This document shows positions 1 to 7,795 of a DNA stretch of 42,236 nucleotides, piece by piece. Under the pieces are notes generated by a model. That model worked only from the letters and a program-made list of their open reading frames with translations, did no database searches and was not told the origin of the DNA. The position numbers were made by a program, and so were the translations under genes. The stretch is taken from positions 1 through 42,236 of the forward strand of contig DAOVTG010000002.1 in NCBI GenBank assembly GCA_030633185.1, in the 5' to 3' direction. The DNA is from Deltaproteobacteria bacterium. Lineage in GTDB: Bacteria; Desulfobacterota; Anaeroferrophillalia; Anaeroferrophillales; Tharpellaceae. How positions within the stretch are numbered: the stretch's first letter is position 1; each line of letters opens with the position of its first letter.

Positions 1-328
1 AGGTGACGACCACGGCATTAGGTTTCTCCCGGCGCATTTTTCGTATGGCTGAGGCCTCAGCCATATCTGCCAAACCGCAGCCGCAGTCCAAACGCGGCAA
101 AAGCACTTTTTTATCAGGTGCCAGGATGGCGGCGCTTTCAGCCATGAAACGAACCCCGCAAAAAACAATTACCGGGTTATCAAGTCGGGCCGCATCGACG
201 CTTAAACCCAATGAATCGCCGGTAATGTCGGCAATCTTCTGGATCTCCGGGGGTTCATAGTTGTGGGCTAGAATAACGGCTTGGCGCTCTTTTTTTAGTT
301 GGTTAATCTTTTTTATTAAATCTTGCAT
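1..328 (-). CDS. nadA: Quinolinate synthase NadA, N-terminal part (runs off the left edge)
   Basis: Quinolinate synthase condenses iminoaspartate with dihydroxyacetone phosphate to make quinolinate for de novo NAD synthesis, using a [4Fe-4S] cluster. Reading leftward from the ATG at 328, the first 109 residues are visible. They contain ILAHNYEPPEIQKIAD at about residues 19-34, TGDSLGLS shortly after, VIVFCGVRFMAE, and LPRLDCGCGLADM, which matches the NadA family block with a conserved cluster cysteine. The rest lies outside the window, so completeness cannot be judged. It is the last visible gene of the leftward mqnA-gmhA-proC group, separated from proC by a 161-bp gap that holds a palindromic repeat, so it may have its own promoter. 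nadD and nadK are also in this window, giving three NAD(P) synthesis genes in 42 kb. Confidence 0.93.
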   Translation of the reverse strand, partial: MQDLIKKINQLKKERQAVILAHNYEPPEIQKIADITGDSLGLSVDAARLDNPVIVFCGVRFMAESAAILAPDKKVLLPRLDCGCGLADMAEASAIRKMRREKPNAVVVT

Positions 329-390
329 GGATTTAGTCTCTTACTTGGTAAATATTCAGGTACCCATCATAAAAGTTATAATAGATAGCG

Positions 391-481
391 GCGAACTTTG
401 CTTCGCTCTCTTCGACGGGGTCAAAGCTGGGGTGCTGGCGCATCTTGTTCCAGCAATGACCCCACCCGAGCTAGTCGGGTG
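391..481. repeat. Palindromic intergenic repeat between proC and nadA
   Basis: Read on the minus strand, GGGGTCATTGCTGG and CCAGCTTTGACCCC form imperfect inverted arms (12 of 14 pairs), followed by a tail containing GAGAGCGAAGCAAAGTT. The same layout, GGGGTCA arms and a GCGAAGCAAA tail, is seen at 37561-37684 and 41501-41624, so this looks like a diverged relative. A second perfect 7-bp hairpin (CACCCGA, loop GCTAG, TCGGGTG; 463-481) lies between the arms and the end of proC. It could act in transcript processing, but no T-run follows it. Confidence 0.6.
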
Positions 482-489
482 TTGGTTAG

Positions 490-1299
490 TTATTTGCCCA
501 ATTCCTGTGAACGTTTACAGGCGCTTTTTAAGGCTTCGTTGAAGGCGTGGCGCAGGCCATATCGTTCAAGTTCGGCAAGGCCCGTAATCGTGGTGCCGCC
601 GGGTGAGGTCACCATATCCTTTAACTCCATTGGATGTTTGCCGCTTTTTTTGAGCATCTCGGTTGATCCGAGAACGGTCTCGATAACCAGTTTTCGAGCC
701 AGATCCCGGGCCAGGCCGAGACCGACGGCGGCATCAAGCATGGCCTCAATGACGAGGAAAATATAAGCCGGGCCGCTGCCGGAGACTGCCGTAACCATAT
801 CCATTGAGCTTTCCGGAACCAGGACGGTTTCGCCCAGGCAGGCGAAGATATTTTCGGCTATCTCCAGATGTTTTTCCAGGGCCTGGCTGCCGACCGCAAT
901 TGCCGAGATTCCCCGGTTGATCAGGGCCGGAGTGTTGGGCATAATACGGATTGTCGGAACCGGTTTCTGCAATGGTTTTTCAAGACGTTTGCAGGGTACC
1001 CCGGCGGCGATCGAGATGAGCAGTTTTTCGGTTGTCAGTGAGCTTGCGATTTCGGCCATGACAGCGTCGATGATCTGTGGTTTGACGGCGAGAATAATAA
1101 TGTCGCTGTTTAAGACCAGCTCACGGTTATCTTGTGAAACCGTAACTTGCAAATTTTCTTTGAGAAGTTCGCGGCAGTCGCCGGCCGCATCCCAGGCCGA
1201 GATGGTCGGGCTTTGTGGGGCGGCCCGCAGGCCTTTGATAATAGCCTGTCCCATATTGCCGCCGCCGATAATGCCGATACGGTAGGTTGATAGATCCAT
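490..1299 (-). CDS. proC: Pyrroline-5-carboxylate reductase ProC
   Basis: This is the last enzyme of proline synthesis, reducing 1-pyrroline-5-carboxylate to proline with NAD(P)H in the cytoplasm. The 269-residue length is normal for the family. The N-terminus has the Rossmann motif GIIGGGNMGQAI (about residues 9-20), the middle has IRIMPNTPALI, and the C-terminal half has VSGSGPAYIF and the P5C reductase signature region DMVTSPGGTTITGL followed by AFNEAL. The first two steps, proB and proA, are about 25 kb away on the other strand, so the pathway is split. It lies 11 bp downstream of the deoxyhypusine-synthase-like gene and is probably co-transcribed with it and gmhA. Confidence 0.96.
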   Translation of the reverse strand: MDLSTYRIGIIGGGNMGQAIIKGLRAAPQSPTISAWDAAGDCRELLKENLQVTVSQDNRELVLNSDIIILAVKPQIIDAVMAEIASSLTTEKLLISIAAGVPCKRLEKPLQKPVPTIRIMPNTPALINRGISAIAVGSQALEKHLEIAENIFACLGETVLVPESSMDMVTAVSGSGPAYIFLVIEAMLDAAVGLGLARDLARKLVIETVLGSTEMLKKSGKHPMELKDMVTSPGGTTITGLAELERYGLRHAFNEALKSACKRSQELGK

Positions 1300-1310
1300 T
1301 ATTTTTCCTT

Positions 1311-2255
1311 TTACTCCTCAAGTTGGGCTAAAATACCTGCGACCAGCAGGGGAAACATGATTTCGTGGTGGCCGATGAGTTGGTAGCCCTGGCCGCTGCC
1401 CATGGTCGGGCGTTTGACAACATTTTCAAAAGGTCGATAGTGGCGGTTGAAATCCATGTTGACGGTGGTCAGGTTATCAACTTTATGGCCGAGGTTGCGG
1501 GCCAGTGAGATGGCTTTGAGAAAAACCTCGGGCAGGATTACGGCTGAACCAAGATTGATGTAGACGCCGCCTTCAAGTTGCGCTACCAGACCGCAAAACT
1601 TGTCGAAATCCTTAAAACTGGAGCGGCCGATAGCCGCTCCATCGGCGGCCGCATGCATATGGATGATATCGGTACCGATGGCGACATGGACGGTGACCGG
1701 GATCTGCATTCGGTAGCATTGTCCTAAAAGGCTCATTTCTCGATTCGGTAGTTTCTCTTCCCAGATCATCCGGCCGACGGCGGCTCCTAAGCCGAGTCCT
1801 TCCCGGTCTCCCAATAAAATTGCCCGGTTTAAAAGTTCTCCGGTCTCCTGAGCCATGCCGAAATCGCCGCCGGTGATTCCAGCAGCGACCTCTTCGGAGG
1901 TATGGCCGGCATAAGCCAGTTCGAAATCATGAATAATCCCGGCCCCATTTAAGGCAATACCATTCAGTATCCCTTTTTCAACCAGTTGTAAAATTAATGG
2001 GGTCAGGCCGACCTTGATGACATGGGCCCCCATGCCGAGCAGGATCGAGCGTTGTTGCCGGAAGGCTGTGATGATGGCACTGATGATGTTTTTCAGGTCA
2101 TCGGCTGCGAGAAAACCGGGCAGTTTGTCAAGCAGGTCGCCAACTCTCTCTCTTCCGGTCAGTTTTCCGGCGAAATGGTTGATGCTGACTTTACTCGGGC
2201 GCGATGCCAGAGGGTAGGTGCCCAATTTTTTTTTGTCGAGTTCAATATTGTCCAT
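1311..2255 (-). CDS. Deoxyhypusine-synthase-like protein of unknown function
   Basis: I do not recognise a named function. The 314-residue protein carries LLGMGAHVIKVGLTPLI, then LNGAGIIHDFELA, and ends with IMFPLLVAGILAQLEE. By eye these fall in the same order as blocks of deoxyhypusine synthase (a SSG segment before an alpha helix, TTAGGVEED, and LVFPLLVAETFAQ near the C-terminus). A lysine at about residue 281 sits 20 residues before FPLL, near where the catalytic lysine of that enzyme lies (18 residues before in the human protein as I recall it). Bacteria lack eIF5A, so a role in polyamine transfer or another NAD-dependent reaction is only a guess. The start at 2255 is preferred over a longer frame reaching 2393 because the extra part lies inside gmhA; the chosen ATG is 1 bp after the gmhA stop codon, suggesting translational coupling. 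Confidence 0.6.
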   Translation of the reverse strand: MDNIELDKKKLGTYPLASRPSKVSINHFAGKLTGRERVGDLLDKLPGFLAADDLKNIISAIITAFRQQRSILLGMGAHVIKVGLTPLILQLVEKGILNGIALNGAGIIHDFELAYAGHTSEEVAAGITGGDFGMAQETGELLNRAILLGDREGLGLGAAVGRMIWEEKLPNREMSLLGQCYRMQIPVTVHVAIGTDIIHMHAAADGAAIGRSSFKDFDKFCGLVAQLEGGVYINLGSAVILPEVFLKAISLARNLGHKVDNLTTVNMDFNRHYRPFENVVKRPTMGSGQGYQLIGHHEIMFPLLVAGILAQLEE

Positions 2256-2256
2256 T

Positions 2257-2841
2257 TTACGAGGCCATCTCTTTTTCGACCAGGCAGCAGAGCAGGTGAC
2301 CCAGGAGGAGGTGAACCTCCTGGATACGGGCCGTGTCGGTAGCTGGCACCAGCAGGGCGATATCGCAGAGTTTAAGGCAGTCGCCGCCGTCACGACCGAG
2401 CAGGCCGATGGTCGTCATTTTCAGCTCTCGGGCCTGTTTTAAGCCAGCCGTAATATTTGCCGAAGTTCCGCTAGTGCTAAGGGCTATGGCAATGTCGCCG
2501 GCCCGGCCGAGGCCTTCAAGCTGACGGACAAAAAGTTCGCTAAAGGAGTAGTCGTTGGCGATTGAGGTAACCACTGCGGAGTCACAAGTCAAGGCCAGGG
2601 CCGCCAGCGGCCGCCGGTCAAGCAGGAAACGATTGATCAGTTCGGCTGCCAGATGCTGGGCCTGGGTGGCACTGCCGCCATTGCCGAAGAAGAGGATTTT
2701 TTTGCCCTCTTTCAAGGCTGTGCAGCAGGTTTTTACAGCCTTATCTAGAGCCGGGCCGCAGTCATTGCAAACGCTTGTCAATAACTCCTGTAATTGGGCC
2801 GCCGCTTCATTTAATGGGGTAAATGTCTGTTTGTTATCCAT
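2257..2841 (-). CDS. gmhA: Phosphoheptose isomerase GmhA
   Basis: GmhA converts sedoheptulose 7-phosphate to D-glycero-D-manno-heptose 7-phosphate, the first step to the ADP-heptose of LPS inner core. The 194-residue SIS-domain protein has ILFFGNGGSATQAQHLAAEL, then RFLLDRRPLAALALT, IALSTSGTSANI, and a C-terminal helix with EVHLLLGHLLCCLVE containing the conserved glutamate and histidine. The start at 2841 gives a normal family length; a longer frame to 2907 overlaps mqnA and adds a tail atypical of the family. The gene ends in GATGGCCTCGTAAAATGG, which resembles a recurring intergenic motif that supplies its stop codon. Presence of a heptose gene supports an outer-membrane-bearing organism. 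Confidence 0.95.
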   Translation of the reverse strand: MDNKQTFTPLNEAAAQLQELLTSVCNDCGPALDKAVKTCCTALKEGKKILFFGNGGSATQAQHLAAELINRFLLDRRPLAALALTCDSAVVTSIANDYSFSELFVRQLEGLGRAGDIAIALSTSGTSANITAGLKQARELKMTTIGLLGRDGGDCLKLCDIALLVPATDTARIQEVHLLLGHLLCCLVEKEMAS

Positions 2842-2878
2842 GTTTTTTATGTATCCTATTAAGGGCTTTGAAATCAAG

Positions 2879-3739
2879 TTACTTATCCGGGCTCGGAAAA
2901 AAATCAAGTTTGGGAACCTTGTCGATCAAACCAAGATCATTGGCGCTTTGGTAAAAAAGATCAAGGCCTTCAAGGGCCCGTTGGTCAAGTTTATAGGAGA
3001 TAGCCTGACGCCAGTAAGTGAGCAGTTGAGAGGGGGTGATTGGCGTCTCTTGCCCCCTTTTTAAAGTGGTAGAAGTGGCCAAGTCGGCGATTTTTTCCGG
3101 TAGTTCTGTAATAATTTTTCTCAGGCACTGATGCAGTTCAATAACCGCCAAGCTCTTTTCCGGCAAAACCGCTTTGCGGCCGATCCAGAGGGCGTAGACA
3201 AAAGGCAGGCCGGTAAATTGGTGCCAGAGGCGGCCTAAATCGTAGACCTTAAAACCGGTTGGTGGCTTATGGTAGAGTTCTAAAGCCTGATCGCCGATGA
3301 TCAGGGCGGCCTCCCGGGTTTGGTTTGGGGTAAATTCTTCGGTGGTAAAGGTGATACTTTCCGGATCAAGTCCCTGGAAACGAAACAGGATGATCTTTAA
3401 GAGAAAAATGGAAGTCAATGAGTGAGCGGTCAGAGAGATGCCACAATTATTGAGTTTGGAGATGGGTCGGCGACTTAAGAGGATGACACTGCGAACCTCG
3501 GTAAGCGAGGTGATGGCGATGTCGGGTAACACAAAATAATCACCTTTAGGGCTTGCGGCTGGCAGGATCGAGGAGGAGGGACTTATGTCGATTTTACCAT
3601 CTTTAAGACCCTCATTAAGCTGGGCTGGATGGCCGATTTTTAAGGTGAAGCTGTTGTCGTTTAGAGTCTCTTGCAACTGGTGGTAGAGAGGCTGGCAATT
3701 TAGATAGTTGATCTGGCCAAGATTGAGATGGTGTAGCAT
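2879..3739 (-). CDS. mqnA: Chorismate dehydratase MqnA (futalosine menaquinone pathway)
   Basis: MqnA dehydrates chorismate to 3-enolpyruvylbenzoate, the entry step of the futalosine route to menaquinone. The 286-residue protein has the periplasmic-binding-protein-like fold of the family: NLGQINYLNCQPLYHQL at the N-terminus, DISPSSSILPAASP (about residues 51-64), a SVILLSRRPI segment, an ALIIGDQAL block near the middle, and DLGRLWHQFTGLPFVYALW. These match MqnA blocks and not the related MqnD. It is the first gene of the leftward group leading into gmhA. It implies menaquinone-based anaerobic respiration by a non-classical pathway; other mqn genes are not in the window. Confidence 0.92.
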   Translation of the reverse strand: MLHHLNLGQINYLNCQPLYHQLQETLNDNSFTLKIGHPAQLNEGLKDGKIDISPSSSILPAASPKGDYFVLPDIAITSLTEVRSVILLSRRPISKLNNCGISLTAHSLTSIFLLKIILFRFQGLDPESITFTTEEFTPNQTREAALIIGDQALELYHKPPTGFKVYDLGRLWHQFTGLPFVYALWIGRKAVLPEKSLAVIELHQCLRKIITELPEKIADLATSTTLKRGQETPITPSQLLTYWRQAISYKLDQRALEGLDLFYQSANDLGLIDKVPKLDFFPSPDK

Positions 3740-3802
3740 TATTTTTATTCTCTGGTTTTAAAGTAAAAAGCACCCTGAAGAAGTTAGAGAAAGCCAAGTA
3801 GC

Positions 3803-4085
3803 TTTGCTTCGCCCTGCTTCGCGTGGGGACAGGCTGCGGGTAGTTATTGGTTGTTTGTAGATCTTGACACTGTAATATTTTCTAAATGTTGGTTACACCC
3901 GTAAAACCCTGTCCCCGCATTGAGGTGGGGCGGGGTAAAAACCCGGGCCTTTTACCGAGCCTCCGACCGGCGGGGACTGGGTCTTGCGGCTATAACCGAC
4001 AATCAATAGCCAATGTAGTGTCAAACCGCAACGTTAACCAAGCTTTACCCGCAGCCTGTCCCCACGCGAAGCAGGGCGAAGCAAA
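3803..4085. repeat. 283-bp intergenic element with long inverted arms (MITE-like)
   Basis: Positions 3803-3842 are a perfect 40-nt inverted copy of 4046-4085. The arms continue inward in register with weaker matches: TTGGTT at 3847-3852 and TTGACACT at 3864-3871 both have exact partners at the same offset on the other side, giving arms of at least 69 nt. The outer ends carry two copies of GCGAAGC, shared with other repeats in the window. The central part (about 3895-4000) is GC-rich with runs such as CCTGTCCCCG and GGGGCGGGG and encodes nothing convincing. No clear target-site duplication is seen. The rest of the 370-bp gap between pcnB and mqnA (3740-3802 and 4086-4109) shows no gene or clear regulatory site. 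Confidence 0.8.
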
Positions 4086-4109
4086 AGTCGTCGGCGTTCT
4101 CGATGTTAA

Positions 4110-5393
4110 TTAAAAGTTATCGAAAAGACTCCCGTAGTCCAGACCCCGAGCCCCGCTGTTAAGGTTCAAGCGGTCTCCCTGTTGACTCCAGAATGAGAAG
4201 TGCGGAGGCTGCGGCGTGGCCGTCCGGGTTATAACCGCATAAAAAAAGAGGGCTGCAAAGAAGTTGTCTCTTTTGAGCAGTTGTTTGATCCGTTTGTCAC
4301 CGCGGCCTAAGCGGTAGAGCAGGGAGACGATATCTTTGGTGGCGTGGCGCTGAAAACGGGGCAGGCTGAAACGCTGACTTAAGGGTTTTAGGTGTTCTTC
4401 GACCTTTTCCTGAACCAGGTTGAGGCGGATTCCATCGGCCAGCGGATATTCATTGAGAAGGCCGGGCAGAAGCAGGGCGATGATCGTCATTTTTTCGAGT
4501 TCATTGTTATTGTCGATTACCGGATAGAAAGCTTCAATCTGTTGTATAATGGGGATCGCGGCTTTGCTGTTGTCGGCAATTTGTTGAGGCAGCCAATGGT
4601 GGTTAATATGGTAGAGGTCGCCTAGAGACAACAGGGCTGAGGTGGTTTTTTTAGTGTAGAGTCCCTTTAACTCTTCACGTAAACGGCTGGCCGGTACATC
4701 AGCCAGGGCCGGGGCTTGGGCCTGAAGGCCTTTGCCGGTTTCGTCTTCAATCTTAAAATTAAGCCGGCAGGCAAATTCCAGGGCCCGTAAAATCCGAACC
4801 GGATCCTCGGCAAAACGGGTCTCTGGGTCGCCGATAATTCGAATGATGCCATCTTCAAGATCTCGCAGTCCGCCGGCGTAATCAATGACGGAAAAATCGG
4901 CGATATTGTAGAAGAGGGCATTAACGGTGAAATCCCGGCGTTGGGCGTCTTCGGCCGGAGAGCCGAAGAGATTGTTGGCCAGTTCCGGTTGCTCCTTGAT
5001 GCGTTCGAGGTCGTCATATTCTGAGGTAACCGGTCGGCGAAAGGTCGCGATTTCAAAAATTTGCGGGGTTGAGCGGGAGCGGTCATAGAAAAAGATATGA
5101 ACCAAGCGGAACCGACGGCCGATAATACGCGAGTTGCGGAACAATCTTTTGATCTGTTTGGGGCTGGCATCAGTGACGATATCAAAGTCAGCGGGGGTTT
5201 CTCCCAGAAGCATATCCCGGACGGCACCACCGGCAAGATAGGCGGTAAAGCCGTTGTTTTTGAGCCGGTAGAGGATCTTGGTTGCATTGTGGGCTATTTT
5301 TTTACGGGAGATCGGATGGGCTGAACGGGGGATGATAACCGGTTCGGAAGCTGGTTCTTGCCGGTTACCGGTTGAAGCGTTAATGGATGTCAT
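4110..5393 (-). CDS. pcnB: Poly(A) polymerase I PcnB
   Basis: PcnB adds 3' poly(A) tails to RNA and so promotes RNA decay. The 427-residue protein has the class II nucleotidyltransferase head: YLAGGAVRDMLLG followed by ETPADFDIVTDA (aspartates at about 69 and 71), then RRFRLVHIFF, and RRDFTVNALFYNI. The neck and body with EDPVRILRALEFACRLNFKIE follow. A basic first 35 residues before the catalytic domain and the length favour PcnB over a CCA-adding enzyme, though the two families are close and activity cannot be read from sequence alone. The gene is isolated, with a palindromic element downstream and the divergent diguanylate cyclase upstream. Confidence 0.85.
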   Translation of the reverse strand: MTSINASTGNRQEPASEPVIIPRSAHPISRKKIAHNATKILYRLKNNGFTAYLAGGAVRDMLLGETPADFDIVTDASPKQIKRLFRNSRIIGRRFRLVHIFFYDRSRSTPQIFEIATFRRPVTSEYDDLERIKEQPELANNLFGSPAEDAQRRDFTVNALFYNIADFSVIDYAGGLRDLEDGIIRIIGDPETRFAEDPVRILRALEFACRLNFKIEDETGKGLQAQAPALADVPASRLREELKGLYTKKTTSALLSLGDLYHINHHWLPQQIADNSKAAIPIIQQIEAFYPVIDNNNELEKMTIIALLLPGLLNEYPLADGIRLNLVQEKVEEHLKPLSQRFSLPRFQRHATKDIVSLLYRLGRGDKRIKQLLKRDNFFAALFFYAVITRTATPQPPHFSFWSQQGDRLNLNSGARGLDYGSLFDNF

Positions 5394-5437
5394 AAAGGGG
5401 GTTTCTTGTAAAATATTTGTCGGGCTGTTTTTACAGG

Positions 5438-5466
5438 TTGAGTTTTTGTCCTTCTTACAGTATGTA
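5438..5466 (+). promoter_or_regulatory. Possible sigma-70 promoter for the signalling trio
   Basis: TTGAGT and TATGTA are separated by 17 bp, 66 bp before the preferred start of the GGDEF gene and divergent from pcnB. The match to consensus is fair, not strong. Confidence 0.35.
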
Positions 5467-5532
5467 CAGAGGTTCGGAACTATAGCAGAGATGGGCTGTT
5501 TTCGTAAAGTCTTTTGTGGAGTAAATAAGACA

Positions 5533-6252
5533 ATGGCCGGAGGAAAAGTCGAGCAGAGCCGGGTTGAATTGGAGAAAGAGCTGAGTCTGGCCCGTGAAGA
5601 GATTCGGATCTTGAAAGATCAGTTTGACTCCATATTTTCCGAACAGGGTGACCGTAATGCGGCTGAAATTTTGCGGGAAGCCGCTTTTCAGCAGGCCGTT
5701 CTGATTGCCGAGCTGCGTGAGAAAGAGGGGGTCTTGAAAAAACTGGTGATCACTGATGGTTTGACCGGACTCTATAATCATCGCCATTTTCAGCGGCGTT
5801 TACGCGAGGAGTTTGACCGTATTAAACGCTACTCCGGGGAGCTCTCCCTGATCATGATCGATATCGACAATTTCAAAAATTACAATGACACTCATGGTCA
5901 TCCGGCGGGAGATAAGGTGCTTTCGATGGTGGCTAAAATTTTGTTGGCCAACACCCGGCACAGTGACATCGTGGCTCGTTATGGTGGTGAAGAGTTTGTC
6001 GCTCTCTGTCATGGCGGGATCGAGGATACGGCCGGCGTGGCTGAACGTTTTCGGCGGGAAATCGAGAAGGCCGAGATTCCCGGCCAGGAACAGCAGCCTC
6101 TGTTGGCGGGTCAGACTGAAGGTTGTTTGACAATCTGCCTCGGGGTGGCGGCCTGTGATGCGTCGATGGGTGAACCGGGTGTGCTGGTTGAGCGGGCTGA
6201 TGAAAAACTCTATCAGGCCAAGAGAGAGGGGAGGAACCGGGTTGTTTATTAA
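5533..6252 (+). CDS. GGDEF-domain diguanylate cyclase (small, cytoplasmic)
   Basis: A likely c-di-GMP synthase of 239 residues. After a coiled-coil-like N-terminus (about residues 5-70) comes a complete GGDEF domain: DGLTGLYNHRHFQ, LIMIDIDNFKNYND, the active-site loop GGEEF at about 151-155, and a C-terminal ADEKLYQAKREGRN. The product-inhibition site RxxD (RHSD) lies five residues before GGEEF, so feedback control is likely intact. The ATG at 5533 is preceded by GGAG about 12 bp upstream; an in-frame ATG at 5491 is an alternative, and the longer frame reaching back to 5278 overlaps pcnB and is unlikely. The end overlaps the start of the histidine kinase gene. Confidence 0.88.
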   Translation: MAGGKVEQSRVELEKELSLAREEIRILKDQFDSIFSEQGDRNAAEILREAAFQQAVLIAELREKEGVLKKLVITDGLTGLYNHRHFQRRLREEFDRIKRYSGELSLIMIDIDNFKNYNDTHGHPAGDKVLSMVAKILLANTRHSDIVARYGGEEFVALCHGGIEDTAGVAERFRREIEKAEIPGQEQQPLLAGQTEGCLTICLGVAACDASMGEPGVLVERADEKLYQAKREGRNRVVY

Positions 6253-7771
6253 TTTTTTCTCCCGGTTTAGGGTGTCCTCTTTCATTAAGCTTCTGGTCAG
6301 CTTGAATGTTGTATTGATTCTGGCACTCTTAGTTTTTCCGGGTTCTGTATTAGTTTCAGGATTCTCTCTGATTGTTCACGCGTTCATAGCAGTTGCGCTC
6401 TCCTGGTTTATGGTCAAAGTCGTCTGGCCGGTTCGGGCCAGTCTGGATCAACTTCTGTTATTTGTGGAGAAACATAAGACCAGCGGTCAGGAAAAAATCA
6501 ATTCGGACACAGTGATCAGTATGGGCCGCTACCGGGGAATCCTGGATAGTACTACTCATCTTCTCGAAGACCAGTACGAGGATCTCCTCTCCCATAGCCG
6601 GCAACTGGAAAATTTTTCCCGGGTTCTGGAAAATCAGAATCGCTCACTCAATGAAAGACGGGCGCGTTATCGGCGCACTCTGGATGCCCTTGAGAACGGT
6701 GTCTATCTGATTGATGATAATTATGTTATTCAGTCAATTAATCGGGCTGAGGCGGCTTATTTCGGGGCCACGCCGAAAGAGCTGGTCGGCAAATATTGTT
6801 ATCAGGTTTTCCGTCATCGTAAAAGTCCTTGTCCCGACTGCATGCCGCGTGACTGTATGGCGGACGGTCAAAGCCGTGATCGTTTGCGGGCTGAAGGGCG
6901 TCGGGCCGGGCGTAAGTATGTCAATATTTTTTGTTATCCGGTTTTTCACGAGGGTGAGACCAAAAGCCATGAGGTGGTGATCTATCTTCAGGATGCCAGC
7001 CCTCTGGTGATGATGGAAGATCAGCTTATAAAGACTGAAAAAATGGCTAGTATCGGGCAGATGGCGGCCGGTATCGCCCATGATCTGAACAACTATCTGG
7101 CCGCGATCTACGGGATTGTGCAGCTTTTGCAGATGCGTTTTGAAGCGGCTTCCGAAGGGCGGGAAAAAGATTTGAAGTTGCTTGGCAGACTTAAAGGGCA
7201 GGTTGAAGCCTTAAATCTGATGGCTGGGAACCTGATGGTTTTTTCTCACCCCGAACGTAAAGAGATGTTTCCTCTTTCTCTAAATCAAGTAATTGAGGAC
7301 GCCCTCTCTTTCAGCCGTTATGAACTGGAACGGGATCAGGTTGGCGTGGTCAAGGATTTTCAGGAGGGATTGGTTTCCGCCCGGATGGAAAAGGGGCAGA
7401 TTCAGCAGGTCATTTTGAACTTGATGATTAATGCCGCGCAGGCGATTCGGGAGCGGAAAGCTCAACATGATGATGGTTTTACCGGTCAGGTCGTGGTGGT
7501 AACCGGCTTGGAAGATGAAAAGCATATTTTTTTCTCCATTAGTGATAATGGCACAGGCATCAGTCCGGAGTGCCAAAAACATCTTTTCGATCCCTTCTTT
7601 TCGACCAAAGAGGTTAGACCCGAGGGTGGAGCCACCGGTCTGGGTCTCTTTACGGCCCAAACAATTGTGGGCCAGCATCAGGGGGCGATCAGTTTCAGCA
7701 GTGAAATCGGCAAAGGGAGTTCATTCAAAGTTGTTCTTCCGTTGCGACAGGAAGATGATGTCTGTGCCTAA
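6242..7771 (+). CDS. Membrane PAS-domain sensor histidine kinase (TTG start)
   Basis: A 509-residue NtrB-like sensor kinase. Two hydrophobic segments (about 14-33 and 37-60) are followed by a coiled linker, a PAS domain (about 140-255), the phosphoacceptor region GQMAAGIAHDLNNYL with histidine near 280, and an ATPase domain with N-box LNLMINAAQAI, SDNGTGIS and GATGLGLF. The PAS domain holds a cysteine cluster, CPDC at about 197-200 plus a cysteine near 205, which could bind metal or haem or sense redox; this is inference. The TTG at 6242 is chosen because a strong GGGGAGG site sits just upstream and the gene then overlaps the GGDEF end by 11 bp; the first ATG upstream would add 28 residues encoded within the GGDEF gene. 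No response regulator is adjacent. Confidence 0.88.
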   Translation: MFINFFSRFRVSSFIKLLVSLNVVLILALLVFPGSVLVSGFSLIVHAFIAVALSWFMVKVVWPVRASLDQLLLFVEKHKTSGQEKINSDTVISMGRYRGILDSTTHLLEDQYEDLLSHSRQLENFSRVLENQNRSLNERRARYRRTLDALENGVYLIDDNYVIQSINRAEAAYFGATPKELVGKYCYQVFRHRKSPCPDCMPRDCMADGQSRDRLRAEGRRAGRKYVNIFCYPVFHEGETKSHEVVIYLQDASPLVMMEDQLIKTEKMASIGQMAAGIAHDLNNYLAAIYGIVQLLQMRFEAASEGREKDLKLLGRLKGQVEALNLMAGNLMVFSHPERKEMFPLSLNQVIEDALSFSRYELERDQVGVVKDFQEGLVSARMEKGQIQQVILNLMINAAQAIRERKAQHDDGFTGQVVVVTGLEDEKHIFFSISDNGTGISPECQKHLFDPFFSTKEVRPEGGATGLGLFTAQTIVGQHQGAISFSSEIGKGSSFKVVLPLRQEDDVCA

Positions 7772-7795
7772 CCCGAAATTAAACAGGTTGTATCG

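Noticed and set aside
2256..2393. Longer N-terminus of the deoxyhypusine-synthase-like protein
   Set aside because: The extra 46 codons lie inside gmhA in another frame and the ATG at 2255 directly follows the gmhA stop.
3886..4113. 75-codon open frame in the gap between mqnA and pcnB
   Set aside because: It lies inside the inverted-repeat element, reads through one arm, has no recognisable motif and no ribosome binding site.
5278..5532. Longer N-terminus of the first GGDEF protein
   Set aside because: Most of it is antisense to the start of pcnB and contains no domain; starts at 5491 or 5533 are more plausible.
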